The notes: a model not told the origin generated them from the letters alone. A stretch of 64,000 nucleotides of DNA from Halalkalicoccus subterraneus (GCF_003697815.1 NZ_RDQG01000015.1:1-64000), one strand, 5' to 3'; positions 8,627-17,008 are shown, counted from the first letter of the stretch. Made by a program: numbers and translations.

Positions 8627-8634
8627 ATCGGTAA

Positions 8635-8652
8635 GGTGGATTTACATCCACC
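8635..8652 (+). terminator. Hairpin after the cysteine-rich ORF
   Basis: GGTGGAT-TTAC-ATCCACC is a perfect 7-bp inverted repeat with a 4-base loop, 8 bases after the stop. No long T-run follows, so it may be an RNA 3-prime end structure rather than a bacterial-style terminator. Confidence 0.45.
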
Positions 8653-8681
8653 TAACTACAATAGCACTATAGTATTAGAAT

Positions 8682-8972
8682 ATGGAGCTCAAAGAGAATT
8701 TGTTTCATGAGTCTCAAAGGGGTAAATTGCCGCTATTCTGGATTTTTATAGGATCTATCCTTACCGTTGTTGCACTCGCCGGATTTTTTATACAGGATTG
8801 GACGATAGTCGAGTTATCCGAACTATTACTCGGCCCGCTTATCTTCTTACTGATCGGCGCAGCGGAATTCGTCCCACGTGACAAAATCAAAATCGCCGCA
8901 GCCCTGCGACTGGGCTCTTTCTGCTGTATCCTAGCAGTTGGTCTACTAGTCCTCCGAGACGTTTTCGTATGA
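8682..8972 (+). CDS. Small membrane protein, 3 TM
   Basis: A 96-residue protein with a polar head (MELKENLFHESQRGKL) and three helices (about 16-36, 46-62 and 74-93). The last contains FCCIL. A TATA-like stretch (ACTATAGTATTAGAA) lies just upstream of the ATG at 8682. Unknown function; of the same type as the small membrane proteins around it. Confidence 0.65.
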   Translation: MELKENLFHESQRGKLPLFWIFIGSILTVVALAGFFIQDWTIVELSELLLGPLIFLLIGAAEFVPRDKIKIAAALRLGSFCCILAVGLLVLRDVFV

Positions 8973-8991
8973 TCAGGGCCGACGTTCCGTC

Positions 8992-9090
8992 TCAGTCCTC
9001 GCTCGTCGTGATATCCGCCGACAGCATCCGAGTCCTCTCGATGTCCCGGGAGTTGTTCAGCGTGAAGGCGGTGCACTCGGTGATGGCCTT
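8992..9090 (-). pseudogene. C-terminal gene fragment
   Basis: The minus strand reads 32 residues (AITECTAFTLNNSRDIERTR, then MLSADITTSED) before TGA. Codon use is GC-rich and coding-like, unlike the flanks, but there is no start. It is the end of an unidentified gene cut off about 30 bases before the inverted RepA copy at 9122. Confidence 0.4.
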
Positions 9091-9121
9091 AAGAGCCACC
9101 GAATTAGGTTACTCGTCCACA

Positions 9122-9190
9122 CGGACTACCTAACAGCTGCTTCATCCCTGTTAGTTGGAAACTGAAGGTGGCACCAACCGTTACATACAG
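9122..9190 (-). repeat. RepA copy, inverted
   Basis: On the minus strand this reads CTGTATGTAACGGTTGGTGC, CACCTTCAGTTTCC, GGGATGAAGCAGC, then TGTTAGGTAGTCCG. It is the only full inverted copy in the 0-17 kb array. It separates two truncated genes. Confidence 0.8.
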
Positions 9191-9203
9191 GGGAGGAATT
9201 TAG

Positions 9204-9551
9204 CACAGCGCAATCTATATCGGAGTAGCTGGAGGGGCGATTCTGTTATTCGCACCGCTGCTTCTCGCCGATGCTGGGACGGTATCTCAGCAGGTCGCAA
9301 TAACTCTTGCAAACGGTGCGACAGCCGCTCTTGAGGCGTTTATTACGACTCAGGCCTACCGTGGCTATCATCGGTACAACAACCGTGCAATGTTATTGCT
9401 CGCTGTTGGAATCAGATTGTTAACTATCGGTTCCTTCGTTGTTCTTAACATTCCGCCATCGAAGTTCACTGACGCTCTCCGGATTGGGGCTGTCTTAACC
9501 GTCGAACTTGCTGGACTGCTATCAATTGTAGTATCGTTCCGTGTCGAGTGA
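9204..9551 (+). pseudogene. N-terminally truncated DUF7521-like membrane protein
   Basis: An open frame of 115 codons ends at TGA 9549-9551 but has no usable start before the in-frame TAG at 9201. It contains QAYRGYHRYNNRAMLLLAVG followed by IRLLTIGSF, the signature I associate with DUF7521 haloarchaeal membrane proteins, and a last helix ending IVVSFRVE. The missing start lies exactly where the inverted RepA copy ends (9190), so the 5-prime end appears to have been lost by rearrangement at the repeat. Confidence 0.6.
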
Positions 9552-9940
9552 AGCCTCAAAACCATTCTATCGGCACCGTTGAAACCTCCTACAAATGACC
9601 AGTCTGGAGTATTAGCGCTACATACACGGCAAAAATGTGTCTTATCCTGTCTGTAAGAGTAGACGGCTGCATCGAGGGTAGTAGGAGCAAAAGTCCGCCA
9701 ATAATAAACAGGAGCTGGCACTACCGGGTAGCCATAGTAGTGAAAAGATAATATTTCACACATACGAGCCGAGGTGTATCAGTCCGACCGTTGGGATACC
9801 GACAAAGTAAGACTAGACGATGACAGAGACAGTGTTCATCGGAGGAGATCTTCTTCACGAACGTCGCTATTCCATTGGGTTACCCCTACTCCTACTCTTG
9901 TGTCGTTTATTTTTTACAACTCTGGTTTGACGAGTAACGC
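9552..9940. other. Gap with degraded array remnants
   Basis: There is no intact gene. An inverted partial RepA left arm (revcomp TGTATGTAGCGC) lies at about 9620-9635. The minus strand between 9640 and 9765 has a hydrophobic membrane-like reading interrupted by stops, consistent with a decayed small membrane gene. Confidence 0.4.
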
Positions 9941-10671
9941 ATGTCATTGGTAACCATCATCCTTGATGCACGTTTCAGTGACAAGACATCAACGCTCCGG
10001 GAACAACTCATCGCAATCGGTGAAGGGCTTACCCTTACTGTTACGAGTGTATTCACGAGAATACTCGCCGTTTTTGGAATTTCGATCGCCATCAACGCTG
10101 CTGGCATTCCCTCAACAGATGCCGTTCAATTACTCCGGTCGGCGTCGCACTCGCTTATCTCGCGGTCCGCACCACTCGCCGTCACGAGATCCAATTCGGG
10201 ATCCCGTCGTCCCGCGGTATCGCCTGGATTATCGCCATCCCTCTGTTAACCGCCGGAAGTGGCTATATTCTCGAGCCACTTCTTACGGTCGTCGGGATTG
10301 GGCCACCTGCCTCAATCAGATCAAGCGCCGTCGACGGATTCACGACCCGACCCCTCCTCTGGGTGGTTGTCCTCATTGGCTGGTTTGGCGTCGCTGCACC
10401 CGCAGAAGAACTGCTGTTCCGCGGTATCATCCAGGGACGACTTCGAGAGACCTTTTCTCCGTTCTCGGGAATCTTACTCGCTGCCGTGTGTTTTGCGTTA
10501 ATGCACGTCCCCGTCGCAGCACTGTCGGCCGGCATGACGCCTGCGAGCAGTTTCGTCGAGACACTCGTGAGTGGCGCCATCTTTGGCCTTGCATATGAAT
10601 GCACAGGTAATCTCCTCGTTCCATCTATCGCTCACGCAGGCCTCTGGACGGCAGGATTACTGGTTCTGTGA
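9941..10671 (+). pseudogene. Frameshifted CPBP family gene
   Basis: The first frame, from ATG 9941, gives a membrane N-terminus (MSLVTIILDARFSDKTSTLR). At about 10120-10135 the family sequence moves to another frame (VGVALAYLAVRTTRRHEIQF onward) and continues with PAEELLFRG (EExxxR) and FALMH (FxxxH) to a stop at 10671. The third motif position reads HAGLW instead of HxxxN. Joined, it would be about 243 residues, normal for CPBP. Either a real one-base loss inactivated it or the sequence has an error there. Confidence 0.8.
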
Positions 10672-10756
10672 GAAATACTGCTTTGTTGTATACCTTGCTC
10701 ATCCTCCACCTCTACTTCCCAAACAGCAAGTGGTCTTCTCGTGCGTCGGTATAACG

Positions 10757-10870
10757 ACTGTCCCGAGCGAGCGAGGAATCCCCGTCTCGGAGCTGACTGA
10801 AGGGAGGTGAGAATACGGCGTTTCTTGCTCGTGAGTGAGGGTTTCAGGAGTTAGCTGTGGCGCGTATCAG
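10757..10870 (+). repeat. RepB copy 2
   Basis: GAGGAATCCCCGTCTCGG, AAGGGAGGTGAGAATACGG, CGTTTCTTGCTCG, then GAGGGTTTCAGG and GTGGCGCGTATCAG. The core of RepB with a few changes in the arms. Confidence 0.7.
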
Positions 10871-10987
10871 AAATCAGTTCGTATTTGGAGGACCGATAGA
10901 TCTGGGTGAGTTAGTGATCGGGGGCATTTACCCGGATTTATCGAAACTAGTATCGCATCCGGTCAGAGCATATGGTAGAGCATCACG

Positions 10988-11034
10988 TTTATATAAATGT
11001 AAAGTATACTTTACTGTAAAGGGTGTTATACACC
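10988..11034 (+). promoter_or_regulatory. Promoter with two operator palindromes for DUF2178/XRE operon
   Basis: TTTATATAAA gives a TATA-like box. Overlapping its downstream side is a perfect 16-bp palindrome GTAAAGTATACTTTAC (10999-11014), followed by GGTGT-TAT-ACACC (11022-11034). The ATG is at 11046. This is a typical place for autoregulation by the small XRE repressor encoded second in the operon; the binding itself is inferred. Confidence 0.6.
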
Positions 11035-11045
11035 CCGCGATCACA

Positions 11046-11483
11046 ATGAGCGAAGAACTCACCGCAAAACAACGAGTCGAAAAGCGCGAGCAGTACAGGG
11101 ACTGGATCAATAAATCGGTCGGAGCTGGCGTCGCAAGCTTCTTTATTGCGACTGCAGCCTGGATACTTACCGACGAACCGCTGGTGCTTTTTGCCGGCTT
11201 GGGGCTTTACTGGCTTGGGTGTCTCGGGATGGGCATTGGATACTGGTACTCACCAGTTTCGGTCAGAGATGAACTTGAACAGCGGATGGAGCGGGAAGCG
11301 AGTCAAACAATGTTTGCGTTCGTCGCAGTCGTGGCGATAATCGGTCTTCCAGCAGATGTCGTGCTTAGCACGACTGGTGTCTATACTGCCCCCGCCGCTA
11401 TCCGGGGTGCGATCTGGGGATACCTTCTGTTGATCTTCATCTTTGGAGCCGTTCATTGGCGTGTGACCCGACAATACAGATGA
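11046..11483 (+). CDS. DUF2178-like membrane protein
   Basis: A 145-residue protein with a charged N-terminus (MSEELTAKQRVEKREQYRDW) and four membrane helices in two pairs, separated by a polar loop RDELEQRMEREAS. This matches the layout of DUF2178 proteins that commonly pair with a small XRE regulator. I start it at ATG 11046, after the palindromic promoter; a longer open frame upstream runs through the RepB repeat and is not used. The next gene begins 13 bases after its stop, so the two are an operon. Confidence 0.75.
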   Translation: MSEELTAKQRVEKREQYRDWINKSVGAGVASFFIATAAWILTDEPLVLFAGLGLYWLGCLGMGIGYWYSPVSVRDELEQRMEREASQTMFAFVAVVAIIGLPADVVLSTTGVYTAPAAIRGAIWGYLLLIFIFGAVHWRVTRQYR

Positions 11484-11496
11484 GCGTGGAGTGGTC

Positions 11497-11706
11497 ATGA
11501 AAACCAATATTACTGCCTACCGTGAACGCGAAGGGTTGAGTCAAGGGGAACTCGCGACAGCCGTTGGCGTTTCGCGACAGACGATAAATGCGATCGAACG
11601 AGATCGGTACAATCCGTCATTAGAGTTGGCGTTCAAACTTGCGGCCTACTTTGAGTGTCCGATCGAGGCCTTGTTTGAGCCCAATATCGAACCAGTTGGA
11701 GAGTGA
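11497..11706 (+). CDS. XRE/Cro-CI family HTH regulator
   Basis: A 69-residue DNA-binding protein, nearly all a Cro/CI-type helix-turn-helix: YREREGLSQGELATAVGVSR, QTINAIERDRYNPSLELAF, then KLAAYFECPIEALFE. The start is ATG 11497 (MKTNITAYRE). It is second in the operon after the DUF2178-like gene. It probably represses its own operon through the palindromes at 10999 and 11022. This small type is widespread in bacteria and archaea. Confidence 0.9.
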   Translation: MKTNITAYREREGLSQGELATAVGVSRQTINAIERDRYNPSLELAFKLAAYFECPIEALFEPNIEPVGE

Positions 11707-11809
11707 CCGAATGTACCGCGACGTTTCTGGGAAGCCTTCCACCCAGCGGGCTGTATCACGATCACTTCCCTATTCCCACATTTCAACGAATTTGAATAGA
11801 TCGACCAAA

Positions 11810-12544
11810 TCAAAAGGCCGTAAAGTAGGTTGTGAGAAACAGTGTTGCATTGTAGAGCCCATGAGCCAGTATCGGCAGAGACAGATTGTTGAACCATTCA
11901 TAAAGGGCACCCATTACTAAACCGAGTGAAAACGGCGCAATACTCAACAAGACGATAGCTCCGACTCCGCCAGTGTATCCGATTGCATGTGGAAGAACAA
12001 ACAGGAGGGAAGCAATAACGATTGCAGCGGATGCTCCCATGCTTTGTGAGAGTCTGCCCTGAATGACGCCCCGAAAGAGATACTCTTCAGCGGGCCCGAT
12101 GAGAACCACCGAGAGAACTACCAAGACGAGAACCATCTCCGGGCTCCCCGTGAGCAGCTGTTGATCAACGCGTCCGTATTGAATCCCTGTTGTGGAGCTT
12201 ACAATCTCGATTATGAGAGGGATGGCAAGCATACCGAGTGCACTCGCTACAATCCAGACAGCCTGGTACTTGGTTGGTATTTTGATTGATATCGTTTCAC
12301 TGAGCCATCGGCGGGCGTAGATCCAGCCGGTGATAGCGTAGCCTGCTTCTGAGAGGATGAATAGCGCGGTTAACGCGACGATGCTTGTTCCCCCGAGGAG
12401 AAGCGCTGGAACTGCGAGGATACCGCCCAAAACCGTCCCACCAACCACCAAAAGAACTCCAACTATAATAGCGCGAAGACGACCAGTCCAACTATCTGGT
12501 GAACGTGAGTCTGGTCGTTCGCTTGATTGCTGAACTGTGGACAT
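11810..12544 (-). CDS. CPBP (CAAX/ABI) intramembrane protease-like protein
   Basis: A 244-residue multi-pass protein with a polar 20-residue head (STVQQSSERPDSRSPDSW) and the complete CPBP motif set: GPAEEYLFRG (EExxxR), FVLPH (FxxxH) and HGLYN (HxxxN). It is convergent with the XRE operon. It is as diverged from the other CPBP proteins here as they are from each other, so these are independent family members rather than recent duplicates. Substrate unknown. Confidence 0.9.
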   Translation of the reverse strand: MSTVQQSSERPDSRSPDSWTGRLRAIIVGVLLVVGGTVLGGILAVPALLLGGTSIVALTALFILSEAGYAITGWIYARRWLSETISIKIPTKYQAVWIVASALGMLAIPLIIEIVSSTTGIQYGRVDQQLLTGSPEMVLVLVVLSVVLIGPAEEYLFRGVIQGRLSQSMGASAAIVIASLLFVLPHAIGYTGGVGAIVLLSIAPFSLGLVMGALYEWFNNLSLPILAHGLYNATLFLTTYFTAF

Positions 12545-12753
12545 ACGATCTACTCAACAAATCACTTAGATATAACTACCGGTGTATTTTGGATTGGTTT
12601 GGCCAGATTGCTCTGTGTAAAACGGATTTGGGGACGGACACAAGTGCTACGATTGAGTTTGTCCCACTAGATAATACCGGACTGTATATGATCATTCAGC
12701 ATCCTTAAAGAGTCAAACATAGATTTTTATATTATACTGACTACATCAGATTG

Positions 12754-13656
12754 ATGGACGATAGCGCTCTCAACTCACTCATCGAGGATGAAGCTAGTCG
12801 CCGGGCGCTAGCAAAAGTCCTTACGTACGCGGAAAACGGCGATGGAACCGTGACGTACGCTGCAGTGAATGACGTCATCGAAGCGGAAACGTGGGGACGT
12901 CTACTCAAAACCGGCGCGCTCATCCCTGTCGATAGCGTCTTTGTCATTGACGATCCACCAGCCGTTCGAGATGCTCTCGAGAAAGCGAATATCGAGGCCC
13001 CGGCCGGCAGCGATCAGACTAGCACAAGAACCGACGAATCGGCGTGGCGCCCGGTCGATAAACTTGCTGGCGTTGGCGCCCTGACGCTCGTCGCCGGCTA
13101 TCAGGTTCCGGCTATCAAATCAGTGATCGTCGGGCCGATGGATTTCGTTCTCGGTCCACTTGCCGGTCTGCTACCATTTCCGCTGTTAGTCATTGTTCTC
13201 GCAACAGTGGTTGCACTGGTCTCAACGGGAATCCGTCGTCAGCTTCTCGATCAAGAGCAAATGGACGCACAAAAAGAGCGGTTACAGCAGGTCCAAGACC
13301 GGCTTAGTGTAGCAAGACAGCGTGGAGATGACGCTGCTGTTGAGCGCCTCACTGATCGTCAGCAGGACCTGATGCGCGACCAGCTTGGACTCATGAAGAA
13401 TACATTCCGGCCACTAGTGTGGACGATGTTTGTCACAGTTCCGGTGTTTCTTTGGCTCTCGTGGTTTGTGATGAATCCCGCTGGCGCCATTGTCACAGCT
13501 GCGCCAGTGATTCCGGTAATCGACCAGATTGTCTGGAGTGCGCGGTTAGTTGGGCCGATGCAGATGTGGATGGTGTGGTACTTCATGAGTTCACTTGCTT
13601 CTAATTTACTCGTCAAACGAACGACTAGTCGATGGTTCGATTCTACCCCAGCATAG
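12754..13656 (+). CDS. DUF106 / EMC3-like (Oxa1 superfamily) membrane protein
   Basis: A 300-residue protein. An acidic N-terminal domain (about 1-95) precedes a membrane helix near 110-125 and another near 140-158. A charged coiled-coil stretch follows (RRQLLDQEQMDAQKERLQQV and on, about 160-215), then three C-terminal helices. The layout of helices with a cytosolic coiled coil is that of archaeal DUF106 proteins, related to EMC3/TMCO1 and YidC/Oxa1 insertases. I start at ATG 12754; a TTG just before is possible. Its N-terminal extension is longer than usual. A role in membrane protein insertion is inferred from the family. Confidence 0.75.
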   Translation: MDDSALNSLIEDEASRRALAKVLTYAENGDGTVTYAAVNDVIEAETWGRLLKTGALIPVDSVFVIDDPPAVRDALEKANIEAPAGSDQTSTRTDESAWRPVDKLAGVGALTLVAGYQVPAIKSVIVGPMDFVLGPLAGLLPFPLLVIVLATVVALVSTGIRRQLLDQEQMDAQKERLQQVQDRLSVARQRGDDAAVERLTDRQQDLMRDQLGLMKNTFRPLVWTMFVTVPVFLWLSWFVMNPAGAIVTAAPVIPVIDQIVWSARLVGPMQMWMVWYFMSSLASNLLVKRTTSRWFDSTPA

Positions 13657-13801
13657 CACTCTCAGTGTTAATTGATTTCTAGCTATTAGGTATCGTCTGA
13701 ACGATCTAGAGATGGGAGTTTAGTGCGTAAGCCCGGTACCGAACTCGCTGTGAAGTATAATTTCTGGATCTCATCAAATAAACCCATCACAGGATACACT
13801 C

Positions 13802-13894
13802 TTAGATGAGCAGTATTGGACTATCACCCGTCGCTCCCAAGTAAATAATAAGAAATTGGACCGCATTGAATAACCCATGGATCATTGAGGGGAC
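13802..13894 (-). pseudogene. CPBP C-terminal fragment
   Basis: Thirty residues (SMIHGLFNAVQFLIIYLGAT then GDSPILLI) nearly identical in pattern to the end of the CPBP protein at 6064 (SLIHGLFNAAQFLIVYVRAT), followed by TAA. The rest of the gene is absent; the sequence switches at about 13890 to mobilization-gene debris on the other strand. Confidence 0.75.
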
Positions 13895-14065
13895 GGAACA
13901 ACAGCACGACCGTAGACGCGATCGCGGAAGTGGGGGAGTTCGGTGACTGGTGGTCGAAATCCTCCTACCAGTGGCTGCGGTTGGGAGTGCGGCCGGGTTG
14001 GGCTTTGTCGCAAAGTGTAAAGTGTTCCCGCCTATGCCAAAGCCCGACGATGACCATCGAGGCAA
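13895..14065 (+). pseudogene. Remnant of relaxase end and coupling-protein start
   Basis: The first part reads an arginine-rich relaxase-like tail (EQQHDRRRDRGSGGVR, stop), like the tail of the protein at 19438. After a GTG at 13950 comes VEILLPVAAVGSAAGLGF then VFPPMPKPDDDH, which aligns with the first 36 residues of the coupling ATPase at 19956 (VLEALLPVATVGTAGLAYG, FFPAIPEPDEDH). The reading then continues into unrelated sequence to 14195. So a junction copy of the mob genes was captured and truncated here. Confidence 0.65.
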
Positions 14066-14349
14066 CCGTAACTGCCACCACCGCGGAAGCTGGCGAATGG
14101 ACGAAGAATGGCTGCATGCGCTCGAAAACGGCGATATCTCGGAAGTTGATTGCTCGGGGCGCGTCCTCGATACCCTCGAGGAACTGAATTACTGAGGAGG
14201 GATCGACACCGATCGACGTCCGCCTTCGGGTGCGTCTCCAGCGTTCGCAACGCTCATTCCGACCTCTATATATCCAACTATACCATAATTATTCTAATAT
14301 TGCCCTATTAGTTACTTAGACGGTTCGAAGGCGGATCGGTCCACATGCG

Positions 14350-15303
14350 ATGAAGGACACAACATCAACGGGCGTGGATCGGCGAACGTTCATCAAAAGT
14401 ACAGGAGCAGCGATCGGGGTTTCGGCGCTTGGAAGCACTGCGGTCAGTGCGAGCAATTCCGACGCAGCCAACGACGAGGGTTCGAATGAGCCGCCAGCAA
14501 TGATTGCTCATCGAGGCTACGCGGGTCGATACCCCGAGAACACGCTCCGAGCGGTCGAGGCAGCCTCGGAGACGGCCGCCATGATTGAAATCGACATCGT
14601 CCCCACCGCCGACGGGGAGGTGGTAGTCTTTCACGACGACAGGCTGAGTGGGCGCGATGGCGGTACGAAGGGGCTTACCGACGTCGAGGGGTATGTCTGG
14701 GAACAACCTTGGGAGGTCGTCCGTGAGGCGGAGGTCCTCGAAAGCGGCGAGACGGTGCCCTCGCTTGCGGCGGTACTCGATGCGATTCCCGACGAAGTGG
14801 GCATCAACATCGAGTTCAAGAACCCCGGATCGACCGAGATCCGGACGGGGGAGAAGCTCTGTGCGTCGGACCTCGAGATCCAGAAGGACCTCTGGCGACC
14901 GATGGCCGAGCGGGCGCTCGACCTGGCCGGGGCGGTCGACAACGAGGTCCTCGTCTCCTCGTTTGCTGAGGCGGCGCTCGCGGTCACTCGCGAGATCGAC
15001 CCGAGCGTACCGGTCGCCTTCCTGTTCTGGGATTCAATCGAGCCGGGTCTCGAGATCACCGAAGCGTACGACTGCGAGGCGCTGCACCCGCCGTGGAACC
15101 TCGTCAAGGGCACGCCGTTTTACGGCGACGACTACAGTGCCCCGGGGCCGTATGACTCCGATGTCGATCTGATTGACTGGGCCCACGATCGCGACATGGA
15201 CGTCCACGTATACACCATCCAGTCATGGTATCCGGCCAGCCAACTGGCCGACGCGGGCGTCGACGGTCTCATCACCGACTTCCCGAACCTGCTCGAGGAG
15301 TGA
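14350..15303 (+). CDS. Tat-exported glycerophosphodiester phosphodiesterase
   Basis: A 317-residue enzyme of the GDPD family, which hydrolyses glycerophosphodiesters to glycerol 3-phosphate and an alcohol. A twin-arginine signal (DRRTFIK, R11-R12) with a hydrophobic stretch (AAIGVSALGSTAVSA) indicates export through Tat. The GDPD motifs are clear: HRG (H54, R55), PENT (62-65), ExD (E80, D82) and HDD (H95, D96). The GC-rich codon use differs from the small-gene array, suggesting core-genome origin. Exported, it could release phosphate-containing compounds from lipids outside the cell. Confidence 0.93.
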   Translation: MKDTTSTGVDRRTFIKSTGAAIGVSALGSTAVSASNSDAANDEGSNEPPAMIAHRGYAGRYPENTLRAVEAASETAAMIEIDIVPTADGEVVVFHDDRLSGRDGGTKGLTDVEGYVWEQPWEVVREAEVLESGETVPSLAAVLDAIPDEVGINIEFKNPGSTEIRTGEKLCASDLEIQKDLWRPMAERALDLAGAVDNEVLVSSFAEAALAVTREIDPSVPVAFLFWDSIEPGLEITEAYDCEALHPPWNLVKGTPFYGDDYSAPGPYDSDVDLIDWAHDRDMDVHVYTIQSWYPASQLADAGVDGLITDFPNLLEE

Positions 15304-15426
15304 TCACTTGGGGTCGTCGAGGAACTCTTCGGCGTGGCCCTCGGGCGAGACACCCTGTTACGGAGAGGAGCTTACCGCGCACTTCTCCGAAGATTAATTA
15401 TCTGGCCCAGATTTGAACAGGATAGA

Positions 15427-15876
15427 GTGACCATCTCCATCGACTCCTTCTCGCGTGACAATTTGGATGAAGGTGTCCGATTGTATCATACCGTATTCAA
15501 CGAACCGCCCTGGAACGATGAATGGACGGTCGAAACAGCTCGTAGACGACTATCGCAAATCATCGAGACACCGGGATATCGAGGGTACAGCGCCTCTTTC
15601 AGAGGGGAACTTGTTGGGTTGGTAATGGGGAATCTCGAGCAATGGTACAGAGGGAAGCGCTTCTATTTAAAGGAGATGTGTGTCTGTCCGTCCCAACAAC
15701 GACGCGGTATCGGCACGACACTGATGGAGCATCTCGTCGAAAAGTTACGAAATGAGAGTGTCGAACGGGTTTATCTACTTACAATGCAGGAAAGCCCTGC
15801 ACGCGCGTTTTACGAGAAAAACGGGTTCCATCTTAATGAGCAGATGGGGATGCAATCCCTCCAGATAGAACCATAA
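15427..15876 (+). CDS. GNAT family N-acetyltransferase
   Basis: A 149-residue acetyl-CoA-dependent acetyltransferase. Motif A is KEMCVCPSQQRRGIGTTLME, with the Q/RxxGxG/A signature as QRRGIG, and motif B ends ARAFYEKNGF. I choose the GTG at 15427 (VTISIDSFSRDNLDEG); the open frame upstream of it is low-complexity read-through from the GDPD tail. Substrate unknown. RepA follows 16 bases after the stop. Confidence 0.85.
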   Translation: MTISIDSFSRDNLDEGVRLYHTVFNEPPWNDEWTVETARRRLSQIIETPGYRGYSASFRGELVGLVMGNLEQWYRGKRFYLKEMCVCPSQQRRGIGTTLMEHLVEKLRNESVERVYLLTMQESPARAFYEKNGFHLNEQMGMQSLQIEP

Positions 15877-15891
15877 TCAATACGTGGGCAC

Positions 15892-15963
15892 CTGTATCTG
15901 GCAGTTGGTTGTATCACCAGTTCCCAGCTAGAAGAGATAAGGCACCTGTTACGTAGCGATGCG
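15892..15963 (+). repeat. RepA copy (15.9 kb)
   Basis: CTGTATCTGGCAGTTGGTTG, ATCACCAGTTCCC, GAGATAAGGCACC, then TGTTACGTAGCGATGC. Diverged in the left stem but with intact right arm. Confidence 0.75.
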
Positions 15964-15988
15964 AATGTATCGAGAAGTAAATGTGTAC

Positions 15989-16393
15989 TTAGCCGGGGGC
16001 AGGTACTCGGTAGCGGTGATAGAGCAGTTGCATCACAGGCATTGTCCATGTAAATGCGAGTACAAACTGAAGCATCGTCCCAAGATACTGCCGGGGGACA
16101 ATAAGCCAGACAGCAATAGTTGCCACACAGATCCAGACGAGCGTGATGACCGTCGCCGTCACATTGTTAATGTTCCGTAAATCAACGTCGGCTAGTCCGA
16201 TAGTCGCTATGATTCCGAGAAACACGCCCAAACCAATTGCTGCTATCGTCGCCTCCAGTGAGACGATTTGACGGGCAGGCTCTATAAAGAATATCCATGG
16301 AGTCCCTACGAGGGCAATCAAGAACAACCGTAGGGCTCGCGCCCGTCCATCAACACCGAGTAACGGATGTTCTTCAGTGGAGGTTTGATTCAT
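15989..16393 (-). CDS. Membrane protein, 4 TM
   Basis: A 134-residue protein from ATG 16393 (MNQTSTEEHPLLGVDGRA). Four hydrophobic helices follow, the second pair separated by DLRNINN. Upstream in-frame codons run through the RepA copy at 16461 and are not used. It is the only gene in the 500-bp interval between two RepA copies. Unknown function. Confidence 0.65.
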   Translation of the reverse strand: MNQTSTEEHPLLGVDGRARALRLFLIALVGTPWIFFIEPARQIVSLEATIAAIGLGVFLGIIATIGLADVDLRNINNVTATVITLVWICVATIAVWLIVPRQYLGTMLQFVLAFTWTMPVMQLLYHRYRVPAPG

Positions 16394-16460
16394 GAAAGAA
16401 ATGTAGAAGGATGCGAATATATAGATTTTGTTCCACAGAATGCGCTGTAATGTTCGTACT

Positions 16461-16532
16461 CTGTATGTAGGGGTTGGTGCCGTCTTCAGTTCCCGGTCAG
16501 AATAGATGAAACAGCTGTTACATAGAGCGAGC
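16461..16532 (+). repeat. RepA copy (16.5 kb)
   Basis: CTGTATGTAGGGGTTGGTGC, CGTCTTCAGTTCCC, ATAGATGAAACAGC, then TGTTACATAGAGCGAGC. Confidence 0.8.
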
Positions 16533-16549
16533 ATATCCTTCGTTTCTAA

Positions 16550-16732
16550 TTAATAACGGGATTGATAGAGTTCCCAGCCAGAAATAAGAATTACGAGTAA
16601 CCACGCAACAGACGAAATCACTCCAAGGGTTCCCCCTTCCCCAATAAGTACCCGATAGACCTGTATCGACCCTGCTATACACGCTGCGATAACAATGAAC
16701 CACCATCGACGCTGAGAGATTGAATCAGACAT
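16550..16732 (-). CDS. Small membrane protein, 2 TM
   Basis: A 60-residue protein from ATG 16732 (MSDSISQRRWWF). Two helices (about 10-28 and 36-54) and a short polar end WELYQSRY. Downstream of the gene at 16808 on the same strand, in the same RepA-bounded unit. Unknown function. Confidence 0.55.
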   Translation of the reverse strand: MSDSISQRRWWFIVIAACIAGSIQVYRVLIGEGGTLGVISSVAWLLVILISGWELYQSRY

Positions 16733-16807
16733 TTTTATTTTGTTGTTATTTAACACGTTTTAGAAATACTCGCTGACTCAATGCACGACTAAGCCATGAA
16801 GTGAGGA

Positions 16808-17008
16808 TTAAAGCCATCGACGGGCAATTTCATATGAAATTGCTATAGGAATGAGAACCCAAAAGAGAACAAACCCAATCGTTTCTGTGGAGGGGGCTGA
16901 TTCTACTAACGCACTATAAAAGAACAGGGCACCTGTGGCAATCACCCCAACAATTGCTGCGATATAATCCGGATCACGCCATGAAGTTGGGAAACCATCA
17001 GCAGGCAT
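16808..17008 (-). CDS. Small membrane protein, 2 TM
   Basis: A 66-residue protein (MPADGFPTSWRDPDYIAAIV start) with two helices separated by VESAPSTETIG and a basic end YEIARRWL. The upstream region toward the RepA copy at 17041 is AT-rich. Possibly co-transcribed with the gene at 16550. Unknown function. Confidence 0.6.
   Translation of the reverse strand: MPADGFPTSWRDPDYIAAIVGVIATGALFFYSALVESAPSTETIGFVLFWVLIPIAISYEIARRWL

Noticed and set aside
9963-10598. A 211-codon plus-strand frame over the CPBP pseudogene
   Set aside because: The product is arginine-rich and without hydrophobic helices. The CPBP motifs are in the other two frames.
14631-15113. Long minus and alternate plus frames over the GDPD gene
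   Set aside because: Serine/arginine-rich shadows of a well-supported enzyme gene.
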